Part shown: in pieces, positions 17,302-28,038 of the stretch | Layout of the letters: each line of letters begins with the position of its first letter | How positions within the stretch are numbered: the stretch's first letter is position 1 | Assembly: GCF_035762065.1 (NCBI RefSeq) | Contig: NZ_DASTPW010000029.1 | Span: 3,496 to 67,495 of the forward strand | Reading direction: 5' to 3' | DNA length: 64,000 nucleotides | Origin: Methylibium sp035762065 | Lineage (GTDB): Bacteria; Pseudomonadota; Gammaproteobacteria; Burkholderiales; Burkholderiaceae_C | The notes under the pieces: generated by a model | Databases searched by the model: none | What the model was told of the DNA's origin: nothing | Seen by the model: only the letters and a program-made list of their open reading frames with translations | Program-made: the position numbers and the translations under genes

Positions 17302-17326
17302 CGGCCCGTCGCAGCGTGACGGGCCG
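17302..17326 (+). other. inverted repeat at the 5' end of the BON message
   Basis: CGGCCCGTC and GACGGGCCG, nine-bp arms with a seven-base loop, start one base after the predicted +1. It could be an mRNA 5' hairpin or a dyad operator. Confidence 0.45.
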
Positions 17327-17362
17327 ATCGCGAAACAGGGCCTCAGCCCGTAAGGAGCATCC

Positions 17363-17674
17363 ATGCATCGAAAAATTTCTCTTGCAGTCGTGTGCGGCGC
17401 TTTGCTGCTGGGCGGCGCCGGTTGTGCCGTCAGCGACGGCCAGAGCTCGACGGGCCAGTACGTCGACGACGCCACCATCACCTCGCGCGTCAAGGCGAGC
17501 TTCGCCAAGGACAAGGAAGTCAGCGCGATGCGCATCAACGTCGAGACGCTCAACGGTCTGGTGCAGCTGTCGGGCTTCGCCGCCTCGGAGGCCGAGCGCC
17601 AAAGGGCCGCCGAGCTCGCGGGGAGCGTGCCGAACGTGAAGTCGGTGCGCAACAACATCCTCGTGCGCGGCTGA
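17363..17674 (+). CDS. BON domain periplasmic protein
   Basis: 103 residues. An N-terminal signal sequence (LAVVCGALLLGGAGC) ends in a weak lipobox, so it may be a lipoprotein. Residues 33-102 form one BON domain (DDATITSRVKASFAKDKEV, then VQLSGFAAS and VRNNILVRG), as in OsmY and DolP. BON proteins bind phospholipid and protect envelope integrity during osmotic or stationary stress. AAGGAG lies before ATG 17363. Confidence 0.9.
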   Translation: MHRKISLAVVCGALLLGGAGCAVSDGQSSTGQYVDDATITSRVKASFAKDKEVSAMRINVETLNGLVQLSGFAASEAERQRAAELAGSVPNVKSVRNNILVRG

Positions 17675-17728
17675 CCGAGCCGGCTCGCGGCGGCGCCCGC
17701 CGCCGCGGCCGCCGGCCCGCCCGAAGCA

Positions 17729-18709
17729 TCAGGCGTGTGCCGGCTGCTGCGGCTGGCGGCGCAGCTCGTCGTCAATGCGCCCGACCGCGGCGCCGTACAG
17801 CAGGATCTGCGACGAGTAGTACACCCACATCAGCAGCACCACGAAGGACCCGGCCGCGCCGTAGCTCGAAACGAACGACGCGCGTCCCAGGTACAGCCCG
17901 ATCAGGGTCTTGCCCACCGCGAACAGGCCCGAGGCGACGATCGCCGATAGCCACGCCGCGCGCTTGCTCGGCGGGCGGTCGGGCAGCCAGCGCAGCAGCG
18001 CTGCGAAGGCCACCGTCAGCACCGTCACCGTCAGCGCGAAGTCGACCAGCGACACCAGCGGCGCGATGAACTCGAAGCGGTGCGTCAGCGTCGAGGCGAT
18101 GCCGGCCGCCGTCGCGCTCACCAGCAGCGAGACGATGGCCAGGAAGCCGAAGCCCAGCAGCAGCGCGAAGGCGCGCAGCCGCACGCGCAGGAAGGTGCCG
18201 ACCGGCGATGCCGTCGGCGTGATCCGCGCGACCGCGTTGAGCGCGGCGCGCAGCGCGGCGAACACGGTCGAGGCGCCGATCAGCAGCGTGGCGATGCCGA
18301 TCGCCGCCGACACGCCGCCGGCCGGTGCGCGCCAGGCATTGGCGATCAGGCTTTGGATCGCCTCGGCCGCGGTGCTGCCGACCAGCCCGGCGATTTCCGC
18401 GACGATCTGGCCACGCGCCGCCTCCGGCCCGAACACCGTGCCGACGACCGCGATCGTGATCACCAGCAGCGGCGCGAGCGCGAACACCGTGAAGAAGGCG
18501 ATCGAGGCGCCGAGCGAGGAGCCGTCGACGTCGACCCAGCGGATCGCCGCCAGCACCGCGACGCGCAGCGTGTGCGCCAGGCGCGGCGGCAGCCGGCGGG
18601 CGGCCCGGTCGAGCCAGGCGGGCATCGCGTCGTCGGCGTGCGGCGCCTGCACGGCGGACACCGGCGCGGCAATCGGCGCGGACGGTGCGGAGGGAGCGGA
18701 TGCGTTCAT
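17729..18709 (-). CDS. YihY/BrkB family inner membrane protein
   Basis: 326 residues with six or so membrane helices. Family marks include GASIAFFTVFALAPLL, the SYGAAGSFVVLLMWVYYSSQILLYGA block near the end, and GRASFVSSYG. The family was once misread as RNase BN; it is an uncharacterised membrane family. Start at ATG 18709 lacks a clear ribosome site. A weak sigma-54-like element (18744-18758, minus) is the only promoter candidate seen. Confidence 0.9.
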   Translation of the reverse strand: MNASAPSAPSAPIAAPVSAVQAPHADDAMPAWLDRAARRLPPRLAHTLRVAVLAAIRWVDVDGSSLGASIAFFTVFALAPLLVITIAVVGTVFGPEAARGQIVAEIAGLVGSTAAEAIQSLIANAWRAPAGGVSAAIGIATLLIGASTVFAALRAALNAVARITPTASPVGTFLRVRLRAFALLLGFGFLAIVSLLVSATAAGIASTLTHRFEFIAPLVSLVDFALTVTVLTVAFAALLRWLPDRPPSKRAAWLSAIVASGLFAVGKTLIGLYLGRASFVSSYGAAGSFVVLLMWVYYSSQILLYGAAVGRIDDELRRQPQQPAHA

Positions 18710-18743
18710 GGCGTGCGGGAAAGTGGGGGCTGCCCAGCCCTCC

Positions 18744-18758
18744 GGCACGAAAGATGCC
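18744..18758 (-). promoter_or_regulatory. weak sigma-54-like element for YihY
   Basis: Minus strand GGCATCTTTCGTGCC has GG-N10-GC spacing but GTGC in place of TTGC. It overlaps the ATG of the divergent gene at 18754. Confidence 0.25.
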
Positions 18759-20076
18759 CACGGCGCCGGTGGACCAACCGCCGCCCCCGACTGTCGCCGT
18801 GCCCTGGCACGCAAGCTGGGTCGGCAAGGGCCTGTTCGCGATCGCGCTGATCTTCCTGTTGAAGGAGGCGCAGCCGGTGCTCGTGCCGATCACGGTCGCC
18901 ATCGTGATGACCTTCGTGCTCGCGCGGCCGGTGCGCGCCCTGCACCGTCACGGCATACCGCAGGCGGTGGGCGCCGGGATCGTGGTCGTGGCGCTGATCG
19001 CGGGCATCGTGCTGATGGCCGGCTCGCTGGCGGGCCCGGCGGCCAAGTGGTGGGAACGGGCGCCGACCACCGTCGCGCAATTGGTCGAGCAGTGGGAGCG
19101 CGTGCGCGCGACGATCCCCATCCTGCGCGGGCGCGAGCCGGCGCTGGTGGTCGCGCCGCCGCTGGCGCCCGCCGGCGGCGCGCCGGCAAGCCCCGCGCGG
19201 CGCATCGCGAACGAGCGTGCCGCCGAGCGCGAAGCCGCGCAGCGCATCGCCGAGCAACGCGCGGCACCGGCTGCCGCGCCGCCGGCCGACGCGCTCGGCT
19301 CGACCATCGCCGCCGAAGGCATCGCGCTGACCCGGCTCGTGCTCGGCCGCTTCGTGAGCTTCGGCATCGCGACGATCGCGACGGTGATGCTGCTGTACTT
19401 CCTGCTCGCCTCGGAGCACTGGATGCTTTCGCGCGCGGTCCAGGCGCTGCCGCGGCGCCGGCATCGCTTCCGCGTGCTGGTCGCGGTGCGGCGCGCGCAG
19501 CGCGACGTCGGTCACTTCCTCGGCACGCTGGCGATCGTCAACCTGGGCCTGGGCGTGCTCACCGCCTTCGCGGTCGCGGCGCTCGGGCTGGAGAACCCGC
19601 TGTTGTGGGGCACGCTGGCCGGCGCGCTCAACTTCATCCCCTACCTCGGGCCGCTGCTGATGGCCGGGCTGCTCGCCCTGGCCGGCGTGCTGAGCTTCGA
19701 ACACGTCGGCGCGATGCTGGCGCCGGCGATCGCCTTCCTGGCGTTGCACGGGCTGGAGGCGAACTTCATCTCGCCGTGGCTGATCGGCCGGCGGGTCTCG
19801 CTGAGTCCGGCGGTCGTGTTCGCCTCGGTGATGCTGATGGGCTGGCTGTGGGGCGTGGCCGGCGCGATGCTGGCGGTGCCGCTGCTCATCGGCCTGCGTT
19901 GCGGCCTGCGCTGCGTGCGCAGCTGCCGGCCCTGGTGCGTGGCGCTCGAAGGCCACACGCGCGACCTGCCGACCCTGCAGGCGCTGCTGCAACGCAAGCG
20001 CGACGTCGGCGCCGACGCCACGGTGCTGCGAGGCCCGCACGCCGCCGGGCAGAAGCCGCCGCGGCGCCCGGCGTGA
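18754..20076 (+). CDS. AI-2E family transporter (PerM/YdiK type)
   Basis: 440 residues. Membrane helices near 25-60, a long Ala/Arg-rich loop (about 130-190, extended relative to the family), then several helices with the family motif ALNFIPYLGPLL near 295 and SPWLIGRRVSLSPAVVF. AI-2E family proteins are exporters or antiporters; some export autoinducer 2, others are Na/H antiporters. The substrate here cannot be inferred. Divergent from yihY with overlapping upstream regions. Confidence 0.85.
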   Translation: MPTAPVDQPPPPTVAVPWHASWVGKGLFAIALIFLLKEAQPVLVPITVAIVMTFVLARPVRALHRHGIPQAVGAGIVVVALIAGIVLMAGSLAGPAAKWWERAPTTVAQLVEQWERVRATIPILRGREPALVVAPPLAPAGGAPASPARRIANERAAEREAAQRIAEQRAAPAAAPPADALGSTIAAEGIALTRLVLGRFVSFGIATIATVMLLYFLLASEHWMLSRAVQALPRRRHRFRVLVAVRRAQRDVGHFLGTLAIVNLGLGVLTAFAVAALGLENPLLWGTLAGALNFIPYLGPLLMAGLLALAGVLSFEHVGAMLAPAIAFLALHGLEANFISPWLIGRRVSLSPAVVFASVMLMGWLWGVAGAMLAVPLLIGLRCGLRCVRSCRPWCVALEGHTRDLPTLQALLQRKRDVGADATVLRGPHAAGQKPPRRPA

Positions 20077-20101
20077 GGCCCGGGCCTCGCCGGTCGCGTC
20101 G

Positions 20102-20544
20102 TCAGGGGTGCGGCCGACCGGCGGGCGCACGGTGCGCGACGGCGGCGCGGCCCGATCCGAGCGCTTCGATGATCGGGCAGTCGGGCCGGTCGTCGCCGTC
20201 GCAGCCGCGCACCAGGTGTTCGAGCGTCGCCTTCATCGCCTGCAGCTCGGCGAGCTTGGCTTCCAGCGCGTCGATGTGCGCCTGCGCGAGCGCCTTCACC
20301 TGCCGGCTCGATCGCCGGCGGTTCTGCCACAAGCCGAGCAAGGCGCGGATCTGCTCGAGCGGGAACCCGAGGTCGCGCGCTTGGCGGATGAAGCGCAGCG
20401 TGCCGATCTCCTTGTCGCCGTAGCGGCGGTAGCCGGCGGCGGTGCGCGCCGCTTCGGCGAACAGGCCGAGACTTTCGTAGTGCCGAATCATCTTGGCCGA
20501 GACGCCGGAAGCCTTGGCGGCCTCGCCGATGTTCATCGACGCGT

Positions 20545-20548
<4 letters not shown>
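20102..20548 (-). CDS. cueR: MerR family copper-responsive regulator (CueR type)
   Basis: 148 residues. MerR winged helix-turn-helix at 5-75 (NIGEAAKASGVSAKMIRHYE), a dimerisation coiled coil, and a C-terminal metal loop with two Cys, VRGCDGDDRPDCPI, spaced as in CueR for monovalent copper. It activates by untwisting a promoter with a 19-bp spacer; such a promoter precedes copA here. Its ATG overlaps the copA stop (ATGA), and GGAGG precedes it, so it is cotranscribed with its target. Confidence 0.9.
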
Positions 20549-22776
<2,228 letters not shown>

Positions 22777-22806
22777 CGGACGGTCTCTCGAAGCGGCGAT
22801 GAGCGC

Positions 22807-22837
22807 ATCTTCGAGGTTCCCACGGTGGGAAGGTCAA
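22807..22837 (-). promoter_or_regulatory. CueR-type copA promoter
   Basis: Minus strand -35 TTGACC (22837-22832) and -10 GAAGAT (22812-22807) are separated by 19 bases that carry the dyad CCTTCCCACCGTGGGAACC. This long spacer with a centred dyad is typical of MerR-family control. Confidence 0.85.
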
Positions 22838-22946
22838 GCGGCAGGGTCGCGACCGCGGTCGCCGTGCGGGCTTCTCAGCGGTTGGCTCGCGCGCCGTCGA
22901 CGCGCTCGCGCCGACTCGCGCTCGGCGGCCACGCGCGGACGGTTCG

Positions 22947-22961
22947 GGCACCGCGTTTGCC
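22947..22961 (+). promoter_or_regulatory. sigma-54-type -24/-12 element for glycosyltransferase and PAP2 genes
   Basis: GGCACCGCGTTTGCC. Predicted +1 is 22972, 27 bases before ATG 22999. Confidence 0.75.
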
Positions 22962-22998
22962 GGAGCCCGGCGTCCCGTTCCCACGTCCGCCGCCCGCC

Positions 22999-24159
22999 AT
23001 GCGCATCGCCTACGTCACCGAGACCTACCCGCCCGAGATCAACGGCGTGGCCTTGACCGTCGAGCGCTGCGTCGCGCACCTGCGCGCGCGCCACGGGCCG
23101 GTGCTGCTGGTGCGGCCGCGTCAGCGCGACGAGGCGGCGCGCGACGATGCCGAGGAATGGCGCACCGCCGGCGCGCCGATCCCGATGTACCCCGCGCTGC
23201 GCTTCGGCTGGGCCACCGCCGGCGCGGTCAGGCGCCGGCTCGGCCGCTTCCGGCCCGACCTCGTTCACGTCGCGACGCCCGGGCCGCTCGGCCATGCCGC
23301 CGCGCGCGCCGCGGTGGCGATGGGCCTGCCGTTGACGATCGACTTCCGCACCAACTTCCACAGCTACAGCCGCTACTACGGGCTCGGGCTGCTCGAGCCG
23401 ATGGTGTGCCGTTACCTGCGTTCGCTGCACGACCGCGCCGACTGCAGCTTCGTGCCGACGCGCGCGATGGTCCGGCAGCTCGAAGCGCAGGGCTTCGACC
23501 GGCTCGCGGTCGTCGGCCGCGGCGTCGACGCGCGACGCTTCACGCCGGCCAAGCGCTCGGCCGCGCTGCGCCTGTCGTGGGGTGCGCGCGACGACGCGCC
23601 GGTGCTGATCGGCGTCGGCCGTCTGGCGGCGGAGAAGAACGTCGCGCTCGCGCTGGCGGCCTTCGACGCGGTCAAGGCCGCGAACCCGCGCGCACGGCTG
23701 GTGCTGGTGGGCGACGGCCCGCTCGAGGCGCGCCTGCGCGCGCAACGCAGCGACGTGATCTTCGCCGGCGTGCAGCGCGGCGAAGCGCTCGCGATGCACT
23801 ACGCCAGCGCCGACCTGATGCTGTTCCCGAGCGAAAGCGAGACCTTCGGCAACGTCACGCTCGAGGCGATGGCCAGCGGCCTCGCGGTCGTCGCCTTCGA
23901 TCTCGCGGCGGCGGCCGAGCACATCGTCGACGGCGCCAGCGGCTGGCTCGCGCCGCCGGGCGACGCGCAGGCCTACGTGCAGACCGCGCTCACCGCCGCG
24001 CTCGCCGCGCCCGAGGACACCCGGCCGCTGCGCCGCCGTGCCCGCGAGCACGCGCTTGCGCACGGCTGGCCGGAGGTGCTGGAAACGTTCGCAGCGCGGC
24101 TCGCGCGCCACGCGATGCACGGCGCGACCGAAAGGTGGCGCGATGTCGCCCTGGCCTGA
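22999..24159 (+). CDS. glycosyltransferase family 4 protein
   Basis: 386 residues with the GT-B fold. The N-terminal domain opens with MRIAYVTETYPPEINGVA, as in GDP-mannose-dependent lipid mannosyltransferases of the MgtA/PimB group. The donor domain has GRLAAEKNVALAL, FAGVQRGEAL and the EX7E-like region PSESETFGNVTLEAMASG. It probably transfers a hexose to a membrane lipid. It overlaps the PAP2 gene by 17 bases, so the two form one operon under a strong sigma-54-type element. Confidence 0.88.
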   Translation: MRIAYVTETYPPEINGVALTVERCVAHLRARHGPVLLVRPRQRDEAARDDAEEWRTAGAPIPMYPALRFGWATAGAVRRRLGRFRPDLVHVATPGPLGHAAARAAVAMGLPLTIDFRTNFHSYSRYYGLGLLEPMVCRYLRSLHDRADCSFVPTRAMVRQLEAQGFDRLAVVGRGVDARRFTPAKRSAALRLSWGARDDAPVLIGVGRLAAEKNVALALAAFDAVKAANPRARLVLVGDGPLEARLRAQRSDVIFAGVQRGEALAMHYASADLMLFPSESETFGNVTLEAMASGLAVVAFDLAAAAEHIVDGASGWLAPPGDAQAYVQTALTAALAAPEDTRPLRRRAREHALAHGWPEVLETFAARLARHAMHGATERWRDVALA

Positions 24160-24703
24160 ACAGCGCGAACGTTGGGCCGGGCGGCTGGCCGAACGCGATC
24201 GGCTCTGGGCGATCTCGCTGCATCGCGCCGCGGCCTGGCCGCAACTGGTGCTGCTGCTGCTCGGCGTGAGCCGGCTGGCCGACGGCGTGCTGTGGTACGT
24301 GCTGATGGCGCTGCTGCCGCTGTTCGACGCGGTCGACGGCCGGCGCGCGGCGCTGGAGATGCTCGCGATCGGCGGCTTCAACCTGGTGCTGTACCTCGGC
24401 GTGAAGCACTGCGTCGGCCGCCCGCGCCCCTTCGTCGCCTGCCCGGAGAGCTTTCGCGCCTGCGCGCGCGCGCTCGATCGCTTCAGCTTCCCGAGCGGCC
24501 ACACGCTGCATGCCTTCGCTTACTCGGTGCTGCTGAGTTACCACTATCCGCACATGGCGCCGCTGCTGTGGGGCTTCGCGCTGCTGGTGGCGCTGTCGCG
24601 CGTGGTGCTCGGGCTGCATTACCCCGGCGACGTGCTGGCCGGCGCCCTGACCGGCGCGCTGACCGGCGGCGCGATGGTCGTGATCGGCAGCGTGATCGGC
24701 TAG
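24143..24703 (+). CDS. PAP2 superfamily phosphatase
   Basis: 186 residues, four to five membrane helices. The three phosphatase motifs are present: KHCVGRPRP, PSGHTLHAF and SRVVLGLHYPGDVLAG, giving the active-site Lys, two Arg and two His. Such enzymes dephosphorylate lipid phosphates in the membrane. AGGTGG precedes ATG 24143, which lies inside the end of the glycosyltransferase gene. Paired with it, a role in glycolipid synthesis or lipid carrier recycling is likely. Confidence 0.88.
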   Translation: MSPWPEQRERWAGRLAERDRLWAISLHRAAAWPQLVLLLLGVSRLADGVLWYVLMALLPLFDAVDGRRAALEMLAIGGFNLVLYLGVKHCVGRPRPFVACPESFRACARALDRFSFPSGHTLHAFAYSVLLSYHYPHMAPLLWGFALLVALSRVVLGLHYPGDVLAGALTGALTGGAMVVIGSVIG

Positions 24704-24710
24704 GGCTTGC

Positions 24711-25610
24711 CTAGCACTCGCGCGCGACGACCGGCAGCGCCGGCAGTGGCGCAGCGTTGGTGGCCGGCACGGCGGCCTGCCTGCTGTACGGCGATGCCGC
24801 GTTCCAGCCGGCGATGCGCGCCGCCACTTCCGCCATCGTCACCGGCTCGCGGTGTTCGCGCTGCCGCTCGACGAGCCGGATCCACGCGCGCCGCACGCTC
24901 TGGTGGCGCACGTCGCCCGGGTGCAGTTCGATGCGCGACAGCCAGCGATCGCGCTGCTGCCACGCGACGCCGGCGTTCCATGCGCACGACAGCGCGCGCC
25001 GCCAGGCGCTGCGCGTGCTGTAGACGACGCTCTGGCTCGCGAGGCTGCGTTGCGGCCGCGGCCCTTCGTCGAAGGCGCGCCGCGGCCGCCAGGTGTGCAC
25101 CCGCGCCAGCGTGCAGGCGTAGCGGAAGCCCGCGCGCTCCACTTCGGCGAGCGAGGCGGCATTGATCAGCCACGCCGGCGGCACGAAGCCGTGCAGCGGC
25201 CAGCCCCGGCGCTCGAACCAGGCGCGGCCCGCGGCGATGCGGTGCGCCGCCTCGGTGGCGTCGAGCGCCGCGAACTCGCCCTCGCCGGCGGTGTAGCGGC
25301 GGCGCTTCCAGCGGTCGATCGCGCCATGCGGCGTGCCGTCGTCCAGGTGCCGCCAGCCGTGCAGCGCGAGTTCGTCGCCGAGCGCGAGCGCGCGGTCGAG
25401 CGCACCGATCATCCGCGGCCCCAGCGCGTGGTCGTGGTAGCGCGGAACGACCAGCCAGGTCTTCCGGAGGCCGGGATCGATGTCGTGCAGCAGGCGCTCG
25501 ATGCGCTGGCAATCGGCCCAAGTGGGCGGCGCGACGTCATGGATGACGACCGCCATCACCGGCGGCAGCGCCGGATCGTCGATCAACCGCGGCGGCGCCG
25601 GGTCGTTCAT
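24711..25610 (-). CDS. polysaccharide deacetylase-like protein (DUF2334 type)
   Basis: 299 residues. The NodB-like features are AVVIHDVAPPTW with the Asp/His pair, WLVVPRYH, and ELALHGWRHL, whose His could bind the metal. The fold is closest to DUF2334 deacetylases. The substrate is unknown. Its ATG overlaps the stop of the upstream glycosyltransferase (ATGA). It converges on the PAP2 gene with seven bases between stops. Confidence 0.75.
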   Translation of the reverse strand: MNDPAPPRLIDDPALPPVMAVVIHDVAPPTWADCQRIERLLHDIDPGLRKTWLVVPRYHDHALGPRMIGALDRALALGDELALHGWRHLDDGTPHGAIDRWKRRRYTAGEGEFAALDATEAAHRIAAGRAWFERRGWPLHGFVPPAWLINAASLAEVERAGFRYACTLARVHTWRPRRAFDEGPRPQRSLASQSVVYSTRSAWRRALSCAWNAGVAWQQRDRWLSRIELHPGDVRHQSVRRAWIRLVERQREHREPVTMAEVAARIAGWNAASPYSRQAAVPATNAAPLPALPVVAREC

Positions 25611-26914
25611 GGCCCCTGCCAGGCGATGCTCGCGTCGTGCGCCGCGAGGCTCGCGACCGGCTTCAGACCGAGCAGCGCGTCGTAGTGGCCGAGCAGCCGC
25701 GGCAGCATGCGGTCCCAGCGGAACTGCAGCGCGTGCTGGCGCGCCGCCCGCGCCCAGCGCTCGCGCGGCACGCTGCACACCGAGCGGATCGCCTCGGCCC
25801 AGGCGTCCGGCCGCGCGCTGTCGATCGCGAGGCCGGCGCCCGGCGCGCAGATCTCGGCGAGCCCGCCCGCCGCGCGCACCACCACCGGCGTGCCGCAGGC
25901 CATCGCCTCGAGCGGGGCGATGCCGAAGGTCTCCTGGTCGCCCGCATGCACGAAGGCGTCGACGCCGGCCATCAGCCGCGCGAGCGCCGGTGGGTCCGGC
26001 TCGTAGGGCAGCACGCGCACGCGCTCGTGCGCCGAAGGGCGCGCGGGGCCGGCGCCGACGAGCAGCAGCGCGTGCTCGGGGCCGAGCCGCTTCAGCGCCT
26101 CGACCAGCAGGCCGAGGTTCTTCTCCGGCGCGAAGCGGCCGGCGTACAGCAGCAGCTTGGTGGCCGGCGCGAGGCCGAGCCGCTCGCGCAGGCCCGGCTC
26201 GGCCGGCTGCGGGCGGAACACCGCCGTGTCGACGCCCATCGGCTGCTGCCGCACGCGCGCGAGCCCGAGCGCGCCCAGCCGTTCGGCGAGCGCGCGGCCG
26301 GGCGCGAGCACCAGGTCGAACTCGCGGTACACGTGGCGCAGGTAGCGCTCGGCCGCATGCCGCGCATGGCGGCGCGCGAGCGCATGGCGGCCGGCGCAGC
26401 ACTCGGCCATCGCCGGCAGGTCGCTGTGGCAGAAGGCCACCGTCGGCACGCCGAGCGACTGCCCCGCGTCGAGCGCCGCCCAGGCAAGCCGGAACGGATC
26501 GCCAGCTTCGATGACGTCGGGCGCGAGCGCCGCCATCGCGCGGGCCGCGGCGCGCCGGCCGAGCACCAGCCGGTAGCCGCCCGAGCCGGGCAGCGGCACT
26601 CCGCCGAGGTCGAGGCCGATCGAGGGGTCGAGCCCGGGCGCGGCGATCGCGTGGCGCCACAGCGGGCGCAGCGCGTCGCGCTGCAGCGGCTGGCCGCTTG
26701 CGAGCCAGTCGCGCTTGGTGAGCAGGTAGCGGCGCACGCCGCCGCCGGTGGCGCTCCAGAACATCGTCGTGTCCAGCAGCAGCGGGCGGCTGTGCGCGTC
26801 GCGCGGCAGGCGCGGCGCGCTCGGCGGCGCGACCGCGGCGGCAGCGATCGCGCCGAAAGGCCGGCTGTCGATCAGCGTGCCGTGCAGCGCGCGCGGCGGC
26901 AGGAAGGCGTCCAT
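25607..26914 (-). CDS. glycosyltransferase family 4 protein
   Basis: 435 residues from ATG 26914. GT-B fold: RPLLLDTTMFWSATGGGVRR in the acceptor domain, YAGRFAPEKNLGLLVEAL and the donor motif DQETFGIAPLEAMACGTPVV. It is a retaining hexosyltransferase by family. A 45-residue arm precedes the domain. The start falls exactly at the predicted sigma-54 +1 (leaderless). An upstream TTG at 26929 would lie inside the -12 element, so I reject it. Coupled with the deacetylase gene. Confidence 0.85.
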   Translation of the reverse strand: MDAFLPPRALHGTLIDSRPFGAIAAAAVAPPSAPRLPRDAHSRPLLLDTTMFWSATGGGVRRYLLTKRDWLASGQPLQRDALRPLWRHAIAAPGLDPSIGLDLGGVPLPGSGGYRLVLGRRAAARAMAALAPDVIEAGDPFRLAWAALDAGQSLGVPTVAFCHSDLPAMAECCAGRHALARRHARHAAERYLRHVYREFDLVLAPGRALAERLGALGLARVRQQPMGVDTAVFRPQPAEPGLRERLGLAPATKLLLYAGRFAPEKNLGLLVEALKRLGPEHALLLVGAGPARPSAHERVRVLPYEPDPPALARLMAGVDAFVHAGDQETFGIAPLEAMACGTPVVVRAAGGLAEICAPGAGLAIDSARPDAWAEAIRSVCSVPRERWARAARQHALQFRWDRMLPRLLGHYDALLGLKPVASLAAHDASIAWQGP

Positions 26915-26924
26915 GGCCGCGAAC

Positions 26925-26939
26925 GGCAAGCGCTGTTCC
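26925..26939 (-). promoter_or_regulatory. sigma-54-type -24/-12 element for glycosyltransferase and deacetylase genes
   Basis: Minus strand GGAACAGCGCTTGCC. Predicted +1 is 26914, the A of the start codon. The opposing element is four bases away. Confidence 0.7.
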
Positions 26940-26943
26940 CGCG

Positions 26944-26958
26944 GGCACGCCGGATGCT
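26944..26958 (+). promoter_or_regulatory. possible sigma-54-type element for topoisomerase IB
   Basis: GGCACGCCGGATGCT has a perfect -24 half but ATGC in place of TTGC. Predicted +1 is 26969, 20 bases before ATG 26989. Confidence 0.4.
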
Positions 26959-26988
26959 GGCGTTGCCGGATCGGCCGTGAATTCCGAC

Positions 26989-28038
26989 ATGCCGCCCGCG
27001 ACCCGACTGATCCACACCGACGACCGCGGCCCCGGCCTGCGCCGCGTGCGCAAGGGGCGGGGCTTTGCCTACCTCGACCCCCAGGGCCGCGCGCTGCGCG
27101 ACCGCGCCGAGATCGATCGCATCCGCAAGCTGGCGATCCCGCCGGCCTACACGCAGGTGTGGATCTGCCCCCGGCCCGACGGCCACCTGCAGGCCACCGG
27201 CCGCGACGCGCGCGGGCGCAAGCAGTACCGCTACCACCCCGAATGGCGGCGCGTGCGCGACGACGGCAAGTTCGATCGCCTCGTCGAATTCGGCCGCGCG
27301 CTGCCGCGCATCCGCGCGCGCGTCGCGACCGACCTCGCGGCGACGCCGCCGACGCGCGCCACCGTCGTGGCCACGCTGGTGCGGCTGCTCGACGCGACCT
27401 TCGTGCGCATCGGCAACCCGCAGTACGCGCGCGAGAACGGCTCCTACGGCCTCACAACGCTGAAGCCGCGCCACGCCGACGTGAGCCGCGACGCGGTGCG
27501 GCTGCACTTCAAGGGCAAGAGCGGCATCGAGCACGACGTGCGGCTCGACGACCCGCGCGTCGCGCGCATCGTGCGCCGATGCCGGCAGCTGCCCGGCCAG
27601 CAGCTGTTCACCTGGCGCGACGAGCGCGGCGAAATCACGCCGGTCGGCTCGGCCGAGGTCAACGACTACATCGCGGATGCGGCCGGAGCCGACGCGCCGC
27701 GCTTCACCGCGAAGGACTTCCGCACCTGGCACGGCAGCGTGCTCGCGCTGGAACTGGCCGGCGGCACCGAGCCGCTGACGGCGCCGCAGATCGTCAAGCA
27801 GGTGGCCGAGCGGCTGCGCAACACCGCGGCGGTCTGTCGCAAGTCCTACATCCACCCGAGCGTGCTCGAGCATTGCGCGAGGCGCCTGGCGCAGGACGGC
27901 GAGGCCGCCGGCGTCGAGCGCACCGCCGCGCCGCGCCGAGCCGCCGGGCTGGCCGCGGCGGAGCGGCGGCTGCTCGAACTGCTCAGCCCCCGGCCGCGCG
28001 GGCGTCGCGCGGCGCCTCCTGCTTGCTCACTTCCCTGA
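26989..28038 (+). CDS. DNA topoisomerase IB
   Basis: 349 residues from ATG 26989; GTG 26977 is an alternative adding four. Poxvirus-like bacterial type IB enzyme: N-terminal RKGRGFAYLDP, KLAIPPAYTQVWICP, then the tyrosine-recombinase-like core with LTTLKPRHADV, FKGKSGIEHDV (Lys), FRTWHGSVLA (Arg/His) and the nucleophile in VCRKSYIHPSVL. It relaxes supercoils through a 3'-phosphotyrosine link. Such genes often sit in stress islands rather than replication clusters. Its last 56 bases overlap the convergent gene. Confidence 0.9.
   Translation: MPPATRLIHTDDRGPGLRRVRKGRGFAYLDPQGRALRDRAEIDRIRKLAIPPAYTQVWICPRPDGHLQATGRDARGRKQYRYHPEWRRVRDDGKFDRLVEFGRALPRIRARVATDLAATPPTRATVVATLVRLLDATFVRIGNPQYARENGSYGLTTLKPRHADVSRDAVRLHFKGKSGIEHDVRLDDPRVARIVRRCRQLPGQQLFTWRDERGEITPVGSAEVNDYIADAAGADAPRFTAKDFRTWHGSVLALELAGGTEPLTAPQIVKQVAERLRNTAAVCRKSYIHPSVLEHCARRLAQDGEAAGVERTAAPRRAAGLAAAERRLLELLSPRPRGRRAAPPACSLP

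Noticed and set aside
26925..26929. TTG start at 26929 for the glycosyltransferase
   Set aside because: It lies within the -12 element, upstream of the predicted transcription start.
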